Shown piece after piece: positions 22,550-34,439 of a DNA stretch of 64,000 nt. The notes under the pieces were generated by a model. The model did no database searches. It was not told the origin of the DNA and saw only the letters and a program-made list of their open reading frames with translations. The stretch is taken from the NCBI GenBank assembly GCA_003255025.1, contig QANY01005488.1, positions 124,001 to 188,000 of the forward strand, read 5' to 3'. Made by a program: the position numbers and the translations under genes. The DNA is from Datisca glomerata (lineage: Eukaryota > Streptophyta > Magnoliopsida > Cucurbitales > Datiscaceae). The first letter of the stretch is position 1. Each line of letters starts with the position of its first letter.

Positions 22550-23830
22550 TAAAGTAAGCGTGTACAATCTCTTATCCCCAAGCCTTCCAGGGTACTATAA
22601 AAAATTTTACTGCTTAAAGTCTTCATGAATGGATCTACCAGGTTGTTGACCGTCAAAATATGCGTAACCACAACGTCTCCACGTTGAAAATCAGAATATG
22701 TATACCCCTTCATATTCAAGTCACTACCTGAATACACAAGCATGTAATTCCTTGTTCTCCTAATATACTTAAGGATATGCTTGACGGAATTTCAATGCTC
22801 GATTCCAGGTTTAGATTGGAAATGACTTATAACTCCCACGACATAGTAAATATCAGGTCTAGTGTAAAGCATCGCGTGCATGAGACTTCCTACGATTGAG
22901 GCATAGGGTATCATTCTCATGTCTTCCTCTTTTTTAGGATTCTTAGGAGACTGCTCCTTAGAGAGGCCGACTCCATGTATAAAGGAAATAAATCTCTTCT
23001 TAGAGTTTTGCATACTGAATTGATCCAACACCTTATCAATATAAGATGTTTGTGAAAATGTCAATTGTCTATTCTTCGAATCTCGAAAGATCTGAATACC
23101 TAAGACAAATGCAGCTTCTCCAAGATCCTTCATGTCAAATTACTTTGAAAGTCAAAGCTTTACATCAGATTATTTTCCTACATAATTTCCAATGAGTAGA
23201 ATATCTTCTACATACAAGACTAGAAAAACCACATTCCCTTCGTGTATCAACTTATACGCACATGGTTCATCCACCAACTGTTCAAAACCATATTTCTTAA
23301 CACTTTCATTGAATATAATATTCCATGACCGTGACGCTTGCTTAAGTCTATAAATGGACTTTTGCAGTTTACAAACTTTGTCCTCTTGGCCTTTCTCCAT
23401 GAACACATCTGGTTGAGCCAAATAAATACGCTCTTCAAGATTTCCATTCAGAAAGACAGTCTTCACGTCCATTTTCTAGATTTCATAATCAAGGGCAACA
23501 ACAATGAACAAAAAGATTTGGATGGATTTAAACATGGCTACCGGTGAGAAGGTATCCTCGTAGTCTATACCTTCTTTTTTGGTGTAGCCCTTAGCCACTA
23601 GCCTAGCTTTGAATGTCTCTACATTCCCATCCGAACTTTTTTCTTGTTATAAATCTATTTGCATCCTACAAGATTTATCCCTTTAGGAGGATCTATAAGT
23701 TTCCAGATTTCATTTGAGTACATCGAATGTATCTCAACATTCATGGCTTCCTTCCATGTTTATCTAATCCTTGCTCAATTAATGCACCAATAGAAATCAA
23801 TTTCTTCCCAAAACTCGAGACATAATAAAC
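22549..23830 (-). pseudogene. copia reverse transcriptase-RNase H with deletions
   Basis: Leftward from about 23,750: SNEIWKLIDPPKGINLVGCK and VAKGYT blocks, then 23,472-23,170 with MDVKTVFLNGNLEERIYLAQPD and KLQKSIYRLKQASRSW, and the palm motif LYVEDILLIGN, where the first active-site Asp is Glu. 23,133-22,792 continues (FVLGIQIFRDSKNRQLTFSQ). 22,743-22,549 fuses the RNase H start (YSGSDLNMKGYTYSDFQ) directly to its C-terminus (DVVVTHILTVNNLVDPFMK), so the middle is deleted. Just upstream, SSFGKKLISIGALIEQG of the pre-integrase region is joined to RT at about 23,755, so the integrase is missing. Confidence 0.9.
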
Positions 23831-23859
23831 ATCACGCAAAATAATAAAATGTGTCTCAA

Positions 23860-24888
23860 AACATAATTTAAAAGTTCCAACTGATGCGGATGATATTAGG
23901 GCTTCATTCCCCCAGCAGAAGCTGAACTCATCTTCGTCAAGCCTTCTGATTTACTTGAACCCCTGCAGGGAGCAACATATGTGGTTAGTAGCTGCAGAGT
24001 CTACAATCTAAAAAAAAGTAGAGTCAGCTACATAACAAGCCTTGGTAACCATTACTATACCTTTAGATCTCAACCCTTTGAGATACTCTGGGCAGTTACG
24101 TTTTCAATGACCAGCAGCTCCACATTGATAAGACTTATCTTTCGACTTGTCTACTCTCGCGGTGCTCTTTCCTTTGGTAACTCTCAGCTTCTACCTTTTG
24201 CTTTCCTTGGACCCCTTTTATGATTCATCTTAGAGCTAGAGTTGGAAGGCCTCCTTTCAGTAAAGTTAGCCTCTCCAGAGTTCCTCTTGCCCTTTAGAAA
24301 TAGGGTCTTCGTAGCTTACATCTCCTTCATGAGCTCAGAAAATGAGTAGTTCAGTTTATTCATCGAATAATTAAGCTTGACGTTCTCAAATGTAGTAGGC
24401 AAAGTCTCTAGGATCATATCCACTTGAGTCTCGCCATCGACCTGAGCACCCATGATCTCTATCTCGTTCAGATAACTTATGATCAATATCATATGTTCTC
24501 TAACAGGAGTTCTAGGTTCTATTATGCAGTTCATGAAGTTACGCACAGCTGTTTGTCTAACTGGACGAGCCTGATCCCCGAACATTTCGATGATTTTTAA
24601 CATCATATCAGCGACGGTCTCAAAGTTCTGATGCTTCTGTTACAACACATTGCTCACATATGTCAAGATGTAACATCTAACGATCTCATCAGAATGTAGC
24701 CAATAAGCATAATCATCATTTTCCTTTTGAGTTGATTCAACAATAGGCTCAAGAGGACAAATGGTAATGATCATGAACTTGTACTTTTCTTCCGTCAGCA
24801 CGATAACAAGATTTCATTTCCAATCCACATAATTTTCACCGTTGAATTCGTTCGCATTAAGAATAGTTGAGAGATGAGATATCGACAT
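23860..24888 (-). pseudogene. copia gag and protease
   Basis: The gag start codon is at 24,888 (MSISHLSTILNANEFNGEN, then DWK and a stop). 24,606-24,316 gives the gag core VDMILETLPTTFENVKLNYS and ELMKEM. A zinc knuckle of CxxC...H...C type is visible near 24,150-24,100 (GAAGH, then NCPEYLKGLRSKG), and the protease motif VDSAATNHI at about 24,000-23,970 corresponds to the copia DSGATxH active site. At least two stops interrupt it. Confidence 0.85.
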
Positions 24889-25371
24889 GTTACTGAAAAG
24901 AATAAATAAAGCGGTGTAAATAAATGCTCGATTGTTTAGGAAAGTATGATGCATGATGATACTACTAAATATTTAAAATCCATTATAAAAATATTTCCTC
25001 CATGATGGTACGATAAAAAATGATAGCTTGTCTCATCAAGAGATGAAGTCCAAACTATCTCATATCGCATCGAGACTCCTCTCATTTGGTTAATGCTCAA
25101 ATGTCTCCACATCTAGCTTAACCAATCACCAAGGGTTTTAGTTACCTTGGCCCCAATGTGTTTCAGTCTAAGTGTTTAACAAACGCATCGACTCTTAAAG
25201 GTTGCTATGGACTAACAATCTGTCTATGGGACGACCCTATACCATCAGTCTCTTTAGAAGTCTTAGCTTCTAAAGAAACTCGATGAATCAAAGCGACACG
25301 ATTCCAAAGTTCCTCACATTCAAGTGAGGACCGCCATGGGCGGTTCTAACCCTTCCTCGTGGCACGATTAA

Positions 25372-25409
25372 GTTTACGTTGGAGACATTGAGAATGTTTC
25401 AACGTAAAC
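25372..25409. other. Near-perfect hairpin in the copia leader
   Basis: GTTTACGTTGGAGACATT and AATGTTTCAACGTAAAC are reverse complements apart from one or two positions, separated by only three bases (GAG). A short palindrome CCGCCATGGGCGG lies 30 bp away (25,331-25,343). Leader hairpins often act in retroelement RNA packaging or dimerisation; that role is inferred only. Confidence 0.55.
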
Positions 25410-25860
25410 GACCCTCCCACTTAGTTTTTAAAAATAATTTGGATTTTTGGTTATTTTTCAAAAAACATAACTTTTATTAATTTGAAAAACATGATGAAAT
25501 TTATAAATCCTTTATTAATTTTAAATCCCAATTTAAAATCATAACCATTATAAATTTCATATTGTAATGAAATAATAACCATTATCAATTAATCAACAAT
25601 GATGCATGTACATGCTACATGGCAATTTGATATTGGCATATCCCTGATCTATATGGCATGTTATATGATGATGCACCATTAAAATTAAATCATACCTTTA
25701 AATTTAACCTCCATATTGGCTCATTTCTAATTAAAATTCATAAAAGAATAATAAATAAATTACAAATTAATTTATGAATTAATCTCCATGGCGTCTGTGA
25801 TTTGCTCATTCGTCTCCATGCTGTCCCACCATTTTGTAACACTTTACAAAATATTAGTCT

Positions 25861-25869
25861 CATTTTTAA
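25861..25869. repeat. Probable 9-bp target duplication of the 9.5-kb MULE
   Basis: CATTTTTAA here and CATTTTAAA at 35,361-35,369 flank the inverted termini, with 8 of 9 positions equal in the best register. Nine bases is the usual MULE target duplication. AT-richness leaves the exact register a little uncertain. Confidence 0.65.
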
Positions 25870-25952
25870 GGGTTATTTGCATAAATATACTCTTTCCATT
25901 TTTTGTTAGGATTTTTATACCCCATTTTCAAAACTCAGAAATTTATACCCCC
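25870..25952 (+). repeat. Left terminal inverted repeat of the 9.5-kb MULE
   Basis: Starts GGGTTATTTGCATAAATATA and runs to about CCCCCTGG. It aligns with the reverse complement of 35,279-35,360 with short indels, about 80% identical by eye. Confidence 0.88.
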
Positions 25953-26940
25953 TGGCCCACCAAATACTGGAGACAATTAAAGACAAACCTTGGCTGAAAA
26001 GACCGGCCCCACTCACCAAAGAACCTAGCTACAAGGATAAAGATAAATATTGCTCCTACCACAAGAGCAACGAGCATTACATACAAGACTGTTTCCAGCT
26101 CAAAGGCTATACTGAGTTGTTGATAAAAAGGGGTACCTTAGCCAATTTGTGAAAAAGTATGAACATAAACATGAAAATGAGAAAGATAGTCGAGAATAAG
26201 ACAAGAGGGACAAAGGGAAGTAGCCCCTCCACATCGTTGACACGGTTATAGCATTAACCGAAAAATAGGGGATGACAAGAAAGGAAAGGAAGATATACTA
26301 CAAGCGGCCAATGTAAAAGACATCAGCAAAAGCCCTCAAGCAGTAGCGGGGATTTTTTGCAAGTGTTTAACGAATCTGATCTGGAACACGACGCACACCA
26401 CAATGATGCCCTCGCCATTTCAATACAAGTTAACAACTACTTGTTGAGGAATATCTTGGTGGATGATGGGAGCGTATTAAACATCTTGTGCCGAGCGACC
26501 GTGGAAAAAAGTCCGTGAGAGACCAGAAGTTGCAAGGCACCTCGCAGCCATTGATTGGCTTCAACAGAGCCATCAGCTACTCAGAAGGAACTCTGACTCT
26601 CCTGGTGAACGTGGAACCTTTCAACCATATGACTGAATTCATGGTGCTGGGCATGACGTCCTCGTACAATGCGATCTTAGGAAGGACCTTGCTCCATAAG
26701 ATGAAGGCTATGCCCTTAACCTTCTACTGAGTGTTGAACTACCCGTCACCAGAGGGAGTAAAGACGATAAGAGGTAATCGGGCTACGGCTCGTATCTGTT
26801 CAGTGACCGCATTGGAATCCATTAAGAAAAAGGCTACGGATAAGTCTGAAGGAAAAAGACCCACAGACTTATAGCAATCACAAGAGAATGGACAAGACGA
26901 TCCAAGGTACGAGGCATGAGAGGAAATGGAGACCGTATGT
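25952..26940 (+). pseudogene. Captured gypsy gag-protease fragment inside the MULE
   Basis: These 989 bases match 16,933-17,919 of the surrounding gypsy element almost base for base, from CCAAATACTGGAGA to GGAAATGGAGACC. By eye the difference is a few per cent. Frameshifts and stops are shared (for example around CGAGAATAAGAC and GCCGAGCGACCG), so the donor was already defective. The captured copy lacks two lesions of the resident copy: it keeps the base lost near 17,053 and a Gly codon at about 26,678 where the resident has a stop. It starts right at the TIR edge, as in Pack-MULE captures, and is followed by non-gypsy DNA. Confidence 0.92.
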
Positions 26941-27119
26941 CTGGATTATAAACTTTTTCTTTTGTTCTTCTTACTGGACTTTTTAAGTTCTGGGGTTAGG
27001 AGAAAATATTCTAGGATTTAGGTTGTCTCTCTTGATGATTATAACCTTCTGCATGTCTAGATTGGTTAATATTATTTATAGATGAATGTGATAACCATTT
27101 AAATATATTAGTTACTTGA

Positions 27120-27600
27120 ACCTAAGACTACTTGGATCCTTCAAGTAGTCAATTTGAAAATAATATCTCACTACTTGAAAACTTCAAGTAGTCATTTTGA
27201 TTTTAGAAATGAAAATAAATAACTACTTGAAGGGTTCAAGTGGTGTATCTGAGTACTTAAACCCTTCAAGTAGTAATTTAGACTCTGAAAGTCAAAATAA
27301 ATGACTACTTGAAGGTTTCAAGTAGTATAAATGACTACTTGAACCCTCCAAGTAGTGATTTTGAATCTGAAAATCAAAACAAATCATTATTTGAAGGGTT
27401 CAAGTAGTGTATTTGACTACTTGAACCATTTAAGTAGTCAAAATAAGTCACTACTTGAATGGTTCAAGTAATTGTATCTGACTACTTGAATCTTTCAAGT
27501 AGTCATTTGTTCACTACTTGAGGGGTTCAAGTAGTTCTATTTGACTACTTGAACTCTTCAAGTAGTTACTAGCTCACTACTTGAAATGTTCAATTAGTTT
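27120..27600. repeat. Palindrome cluster upstream of the DUF1985 gene
   Basis: About a dozen copies of a CTACTTGAA-nnn-TTCAAGTAG palindrome (variants with one or two changes) alternate with TATTTGA, TCTGAAAATCA and similar links, spaced irregularly at about 25-45 bp. The same palindrome fills 28,620-29,050, 30,400-31,700 and 34,440-34,960. The cluster ends about 100 bp before the gene start. Confidence 0.9.
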
Positions 27601-27698
27601 TCTATAACTACTCTAACCCTTTAGTAAGCAATCACGTGCTTTTATGTGTATAAATAAATGATGATTCTTACTTTATATCTCTGCATCCTTCAACAGAT

Positions 27699-28640
27699 AT
27701 GGCTCTAAAACTTCAGCTGACTCTAGTCTTCAATGATGATGAAATTATATGTGGAAGAGTGAACTGCCTCTCCAACCTAAATGTTATTACAAAACAGAAT
27801 GAGAAGCTCACTGAATCTCAGAAGATTCTGTTTAGGAATACATGTTTTGGTCATTTACTGGACATACAGGGTATCCAATTTTTTGGAACCATATGTCATC
27901 ACATGCTTCTTAGAGAAGTTATGCCAAAGCATTTCACTTCTAAAGATGAGATGTATTTTCTCATAGCTGGAAAAACAATAAGGTTCTCCAAGAGAGAATT
28001 TACTTTGATAACTAACCTTCAATGCGGTACTCCTTCTGACCTTAGGACATATGACAAGGCTACCCCTAATAGGATTAGGGATCAGTACTTCAACCGCGAC
28101 GACATCATAAAAAACAAGTGATTGGATGAAGTGTTTATGGGAAGTGAAGGTATGGAGGATGGTGGTGTTGTGAAGTTAGGGCTACTATATTTATTGGAGA
28201 ATGTTTTGTTAGGGAAGGAGAGAAGGAATAAGATTGATCAGGGGTGTGTGATGCTAGTTGATAATCTGGATGAGTTTAATAGCTACCTATGGGGGGAGGT
28301 ATGTTTTGGGAGGACCATACAAGCATTGAAGAATTCCCTTCCTAAAGAATGCAATGATGAGGAAGCTGGTGGTAGTCAAAAGAAGAAAAAGAAGAAGGTT
28401 GGGAAAAAAATTTATGAGTATACGTACGTCTTGGGGGGTTTCTCATATGCTTTTCATGTATTTTCATTCCCCTCTTCTTTTTTTATGCTTCCAAAATTAG
28501 TGGAGAATCATTGTTGTTTATTTTTACAGGTTTAAGCATATGGGGACATCCTCACAATTGAAAACCTATACGCGAAAAAGGTTGCTAATCATTTTTCAAG
28601 ATTAGTTAACTGGACGACTAACATTTCTAGAAATAAATGA
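27699..28640 (+). pseudogene. DUF1985 (Ulp1-type MULE gene) N-terminal part
   Basis: An acceptor-like CAACAG precedes the ATG at 27,699. Exon 1 (27,699-28,457) has NTCFGHLLDIQGIQFFGTI, then GKTIRFSKREFTLITNLQCG, the hallmark of DUF1985, the domain that precedes the C48 protease in plant Ulp1-like MULE genes. A TGA interrupts it at about 28,120. Intron 28,458-28,529 has GT..AG borders. Exon 2 reads V-stop-AYGDILTIENLYAKKV...RLVNWT, where the stop replaces the usual Trp. A degenerate, coiled-coil-like tail (for example IEQELRSIVSQLQVLIDQQ near 29,470-29,525) is scattered to about 30,000. No C48 catalytic motif was found. The encoded protein would have no protease activity. Confidence 0.82.
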
Positions 28641-29050
28641 CTACTTGAAGGGTTCAAGTAGTTATATTTGACTACTTGAACCCTTCAAGTAGTCATTTGT
28701 TTCTGAAAATCAGAACAAATGACTACTTGAAGGGTTCAAATAGTTGTATCTGATTACTTGAACCCTTCAAGTAGTCATTTATTTCTAGAAATCAGAATAA
28801 GTGACTATTTGAAGGGTTCAAGTAGTTGTATCTGACTACTTGAATCCTTCAAGTAGTCATTTATTTTTGGAAATCAGAACATCATCTACTTAAAGGGCTC
28901 AAGTAGTTTCTGACTACTAGAACCCTTCAATTAGTTATTTGATCACTACTTGAGGGATTCAAGTAGCAATATCTTATTACTTTAACCCTTCAAGTAGTTA
29001 TTTATTTCTGAAAATCAGAATAAGTGACTGCTTGAAGGGATCAAGTGATT
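28620..29050. repeat. Palindrome cluster inside or after the DUF1985 gene
   Basis: About ten CTACTTGAA-nnn-TTCAAGTAG type palindromes spaced by TCTGAAAATCAGAA-like linkers, which are themselves self-complementary. It is followed by a second copy of the GTATAAATAAAT(G/C)AT...ACTTTATATC segment that precedes the DUF1985 start (27,645-27,700 vs 29,050-29,105), so cluster plus leader appears duplicated. Confidence 0.85.
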
Positions 29051-30399
29051 TTTTATGTATAAATAAATCATGAAACTTACTTTATATCGTCATATTTCAA
29101 TAGATAATGACATGTTTTTTTGTTTTAATTCATAGTTAAAGGTTCTTTTGACTATGAACCCAACTGACCTAGAAGAGCAATAACCATTCTGAGAGAATTT
29201 TGCAGAAGTTCGTGAAGTTGGGGCTGTTGCTGAAGTTAGAGTTGTTGTTGAGGAAGATGTGGACTTGCCGAGTCCTTTACTTGAAAGTGAAATCGTGGCT
29301 AAAGAAGTTCCACTATTAGAGTATACTGTTTTTGGGGCTGTTGGTGATAGTAGGGAGGATGATGTCCATGCTTTCATGCATGAGACCAAAAAGAAGCTGA
29401 CATCATGTCTCTTGATATTAATGAACTTAAGGTTGACTCAACGATGCTGAAAAAAAGAAGCTACTGATATTGAGCAGGAATTAAGAAGCATTGTAAGTCA
29501 GCTACAAGTCCTTATTGATCAGCAAGTGGATCCCTAAATGGATAAGATTTTTATGTACATTCTTTTGACCAAGATGTTAAGGATGCACATAAAAATCTTG
29601 ACAAGATGGATGTTGTACATGAAGAGAAGCTTGATGGTAGTGAGGGGGGAAATTGGATGGTACTAAGGGGAGAAATGAAATTCATGGTTCTTTATTGGAA
29701 AAGACTCCATTGAGGAAGTTGGATGATACTGGTGATAACACATCCAACATCATTTCTCAAATTGTTCAATAGTACAGTACTGAATTATCGAAAGAGACAA
29801 CAAATGAATAGGAACAACCCACTGCTGAAAAAGAGCCAGATCTACCCATTGAGGGGGTTAAGTGTTCATTGAACAACGCCACACAACGAGCCCACCTCCG
29901 TCCACTAATGCGACCTTTCACCCATCTACTCCCTCGTGTACTTAAACTTATGAACTTTTATGAAAATAGAAAAGAAGTTCATAAAGTACTTGACGAGTGA
30001 ATTCTAACGCATGTCAAGGTTCCTCAACAAAGGAATGGGTGAGCTTTGTTCTAGTACATATGACCTTAATTCATGAAAGAATGATATTTGATTTATTTTG
30101 CTTTTGTTTCGTAGGTTTTATTGCGGTGTTTTGCATTAAAATTTTTGGAGGCCTTGTTTTATGGTCAGAACTTAACAACTATAAAGCAGAAACTTATGCT
30201 TCAATTTCGCAAAAAGTTGGCTGTGAACTTTTTTTGTTGTACATTTCCACTTGAAGGTCTTGCAGAACTATGAACACTTTATTTTTTATTTTTTTGTTTG
30301 GATGTCTAATTTCTTATAAACACTTCTTTGTATAATAAGGGTTCAAATAGTATTTTTTTTATTGGATATATATTTTGATTAGAATCCAAGAAATTATAA

Positions 30400-31700
30400 A
30401 CTGATGAGGGGTTCAATATGACTACTTGAAAGGTTCAAGTACTAAAACAATACTACTTGAACTCCTCAAGTAGTTACATGCTCTCTGTATAAAAAGAGGG
30501 CAACAAATAATATGACTACTTGAAGAGTTCAAGTAGTAAAAAATATTACTTGAAATATTCAAGTAGTTACATGCTCTCTATATAAAAAGAGGGCAACAAA
30601 CAATATGACTACTGGAAAGGCTCAAGTAGAAAAAATTACTACTCAAACCCTTCAAGTAGTTACATGCTCTCTGTATAAAAAGAGGGCAGCAAACAATGTG
30701 ACTACTTGAAGGGTTCAAATACTAAAAAATTACTACTTGAACCTTCAAATGGTTACATGCTCTTTGAATAAAAAGAGAGTAGCAAACAATATGACTACTT
30801 GAAGGGTTCAAGTGCTAAAAAATACTACTTGAACCCCGCAAGTAGTTACATGCTCTCTGTATAAAAAGAGGGCAACAAATAATATGACTACTTGAAGAAT
30901 TCAAGTAGTAAAAAATATTACTTGAAACATTCAAGTAGTTACATGCTCTTAATATAAAAAGAGGGCAACAAACAATATGACTACTTAAAAGGTTCAAGTA
31001 GCAAAAATTACTACTTGAACCCTTCAAGTAGTTACATGCTCTCTGTATAAAAAGAGGGCAACAGACAATGTGACTACTTGAAGGGCTCAAGTACTAAAAA
31101 ATTACTACTTGAACCTTCAAATGGTTACATGCTCTTTGAATAAAAAGAGAGCAGCAAACAATATGACTACTTGAAGGGTTCAAGTACTAAAAAATATTAT
31201 TTGAACACTTCAAGTAGTTACATACTCTATATATAAAAAGAGGGCAATAAATAATATGACTACTTGAAGGATTCAAGTAGTAAAAAAAATACTACTTGAA
31301 CCATTCAAGTAGTTACATGCTTTCAATATAAAAAGAGGGCAATAAATAATATGACTACTTGAAGGTTCAAGTATTAAAAAATACTACTTGAACCCTTCAA
31401 GTAGTTACATGCTTTATGTATAAAAAGAGGGTAACGAAAAATATGACTACTTGAAGGGTTCAAGTAGTAAAAAATACTACTTGAATCTTTTAAATAGTAA
31501 CATTTTCTCTGTATAAAGAGAGGGCAGCAAACAATATTACTACTTGAAGGGTTTAAGTAGTAAAAAAATACTACTTGAACTCTTCAAGTAGTTACATGCT
31601 CTCTATATAAAAAGATGATAACAAACAACATTACTACTTGAAGGGTTCAAGTAGTAAAAAAATATTACTTGAACCCTTCAAGTAATAAAAAATTTCTACT
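30400..31700. repeat. Tandem array, about 93 bp x 14, palindromes plus TATAAAA box
   Basis: Each unit runs: TTACATGCTCTCTGTATAAA, then AAGAGGGCAACAAACAATATGA, one CTACTTGAAGGGTTCAAGTA palindrome, an A-rich link, and one CTACTTGAACC-type palindrome. TATAAAA begins at 30,488, 30,581, 30,674, then about 30,767, 30,860, 30,953, 31,046 and 31,139, a period of 93 bp. The central CTCT...TATA...AGAG is itself a weak palindrome. Minus-strand ORFs across the array only translate the repeat. It separates the two convergent MULE genes. Confidence 0.92.
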
Positions 31701-31852
31701 TTTACCCCTCAAATTATCATAAACCACTACTTGAACCTTTAGTTTGCTTACTAACCAAAACAAATAAATACTTAGGTGGATAAAAATAGATACAATATCT
31801 ATAAAAAATTCATACAATATACATATAAAATTTTAACAGTATATATACAAGC

Positions 31853-34330
31853 TTATGTGTCTCGTTGTGATTCATCACGCATGTGAAGGGGGATAGGATG
31901 TTTGCGTAAACCACATCGACTACATTTATTTGGTTGTACATCCTTACCTCTAGATGGTTTCTATTTACCCTAGGCCTCCCACTAGACCGCCTCATCATAG
32001 GGAGCAAGACAATTTCTTCTCTCACCTCATCACTGATAGTCCAGTCTGTAAGATCTCCGAGGGGGTGAATTATTTCTCCGTAAGCTACCAATAGTGCCTC
32101 AGCCTTATAATACTTCGAGCATAAGCTATAAGCATATATGTTATGTTGTCGACAACAAGCTAATACATGTGCACAAGGGTATTGGTCTAGATCAAATTCA
32201 CGACAAGTGCATGTTTTTTTATGTAAGTTCACAATATGCTCTCTATCCCTAGTACTTGCACGAAACTCGTGAAAATCTGAGGCAGTCACTAAAAGTCTGC
32301 GAAAAGCATCATGATTCTTTTTAAGCTCATTCTCACACTATTTGGTCATATGTGTGTGCATCTCATAAGCAGTTGTCCGACATTGATGATACCACTATTA
32401 TATCAAATCACACAGATGTTCTATTAAACTTGTTACTGGGGGGGCTCTAGCATCCTTTAGTATGTTATTCATGCATTCTGCGATGTTGGTAATCATTATG
32501 TTATAAAGTCTACCACCACAATGAGAACGAGCCCATCTATCAAGTCTGACCACCTCAATATAATTTCCAATACTAGGATGAACTTGGTTGATGATAGCCA
32601 TGTATGCCTCAAATTCTGATACACGATAGGCCTTGGCTGCTTCAAAAAATAAAGGATTGACATTGCTAGTTTTGAACGTTGATTTTATATTCATTCTCAT
32701 ATGGTAGATGCAAGCTCTATGAAATGATTGTGGGAAGAAAGTCTGTATACCCTTTGTTATACTTTCATTTTTGTCTGACACAAATACCAAGTCTTCCAAG
32801 TCTCCAATAACCTAGTGCAGCTTATTAAAGAACCATTCCCACAATGCGTCATTCTTAGAGTCAGCAATCCCAAAGGCAAGTGGATATACTTGGTTATGCC
32901 CATCTTTAGAAGTTGTAATGAACATTGTCCCCCTATATTTTACCTTTAATGATGTTCCATCGACAGCAATTACATGACATATATAATTAAAAAATTCATG
33001 AATCGAGGCTCCAATTGACATAAAGAAGTATTTGAAATGGTTATTGTCATCAATCTCTATATGAGTAACAGTACCTGGATTCTTCGCCTCTAATATGTGA
33101 TAATAGGATGTGAGCCTCATATATGAACTTTCAGGTGAACCTCGAACTAGAGCCAATGCAACTTCCCTAACCTTATATTGATTCCATAATGCTTACGAAC
33201 ATCTTCGATGATATCTTTCGGCCTATAAATTCATCCAACACTGGTGTATTTTGACTTTATGCAATGACTGACTAATAAGCTTGTTGCTTGACGATGATCG
33301 TGTTGTAAGATGTCAAAAGAGCACGTATGAGCATTTATGAACTCTGTTATTTTAAAGTACTTTGAAAATTGCACCTTAATATCTCGTAGCCTCCATGAAC
33401 ATGTTTTCTCAGCACAAACCATCACCAACAATGTTGCATGGATTTGAAAACTTTAAGCTCAAAGTTTTGACGGATTGCCAAGAGTCCAACAATTCTTTGG
33501 AGCTATTTTTTGCCTTGGTAGAGTTCTTCTGTATCTAACATATCTGAGACACTTACATGCTCATAATCCTCTAGTTGTGATAATCTCGAAGCATTATAAG
33601 ATGGTCGTGATGAATATGCAATGTTACTTGCCATTGATGAAGGATGTACATTAGCCTCTGGTATTATATTCAAATCTGGTAAGGTATAGAGATCATCCCG
33701 AATTGCTTCTTCATATAACCTAATATCAAAATCAACATCAACACCAATATCAACCCCACCTCACTGTCAGGATGTTCATGTTCATCATCATTAACATCTT
33801 GTTGACAATCACCATCATCATATCTCCCACAGTAATACCCCGTGAATGAAAATTGCCACTATCATTGTTCTCATCACTATCGACCATTGTTTCACCCATA
33901 AAACATGGAATGTGACCATAATGATCTTGTTGCGAGGGACTTGTTTCACGAACCCAATTTGTTTCACGAACCCGACGTTGACTTGGACATGTAAGATTAT
34001 CAACAAGTATCCTAGGTTTGGGTTTAAGAGTGACATATAAAGGAGTACGAAGTGCTTCAGAACTATTCTCGGCAATGAAAAATCTCATGTGGCGATCATT
34101 TAAAATTTCAGTAGGTGGGGAGGGCATATGAAGATTGTATAAAAGCTTCATTGAAATATTGTACTTTGTTGGATCAACATTTATTTCATCGTTATGATAC
34201 TAGATAACTCTTGGTAAGTACAGCTTGATGGTATGTCTAATGGTGAGCTTACCGTACCATTAAACATGAATGAAGCACCATTTATCTCTCATTCACCATC
34301 GTGTACCACCAATATTTGAATTTCAGACAT
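31853..34330 (-). pseudogene. Mutator-like transposase (MURA-type) remnant
   Basis: Family role: cuts and inserts the element at its TIRs in the nucleus. Starting ATG at 34,330 (SEIQILVVHDGE, a MULE N-terminal domain also seen at 62,156). 33,431-33,231 gives the CSWRLRDIKVQFSKYFKI part of the zinc-containing MuDR domain. 33,156-32,812 has the catalytic-domain start CHVIAVDGTSLKVKYRG (first Asp) and AFGIADSKNDALWEWFF. 32,799-32,398 has LVFVSDKNESI (second Asp) and RACIYHMRMNIK. 32,289-31,990 has the SWIM zinc finger CTCREFDLDQYPCAHVLACC, then GRPR, and CSRCG of a zinc knuckle in a shifted frame. Stops at about 32,809, 32,340 and 34,290, plus frameshifts, inactivate it. Confidence 0.9.
33437..33780 (-). 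pseudogene. Linker part of the transposase remnant
   Basis: Between the N-terminal piece (34,151-33,750) and the zinc-containing domain, the minus strand encodes Asp/Asn-rich low-complexity residues (for example the GATGATGATG-type codons near 33,770-33,800) in broken frames. Nothing else is present. It is counted as the variable linker of the transposase. Confidence 0.5.
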
Positions 34331-34439
34331 ATCTGTTTAAAACAAAATCTTTCACCTATAAAGTTTATTTAATTTTGTAGTAGTTATTTTTTTTATGAAT
34401 GGTAATATATTTATTCTGATTAAGAAACCATATACCATT

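Noticed and set aside
30815..31090. Minus-strand ORF of 91 codons with repeated SSSHIVCCPLFI units
   Set aside because: It is simply the translation of the 93-bp tandem array. No start context or family match.
27120..31700. CRISPR-like array of regularly spaced palindromes
   Set aside because: The context is a plant MULE. Linkers are themselves repeated, not unique spacers, and there are no cas genes. It is a minisatellite of a eukaryotic transposon.
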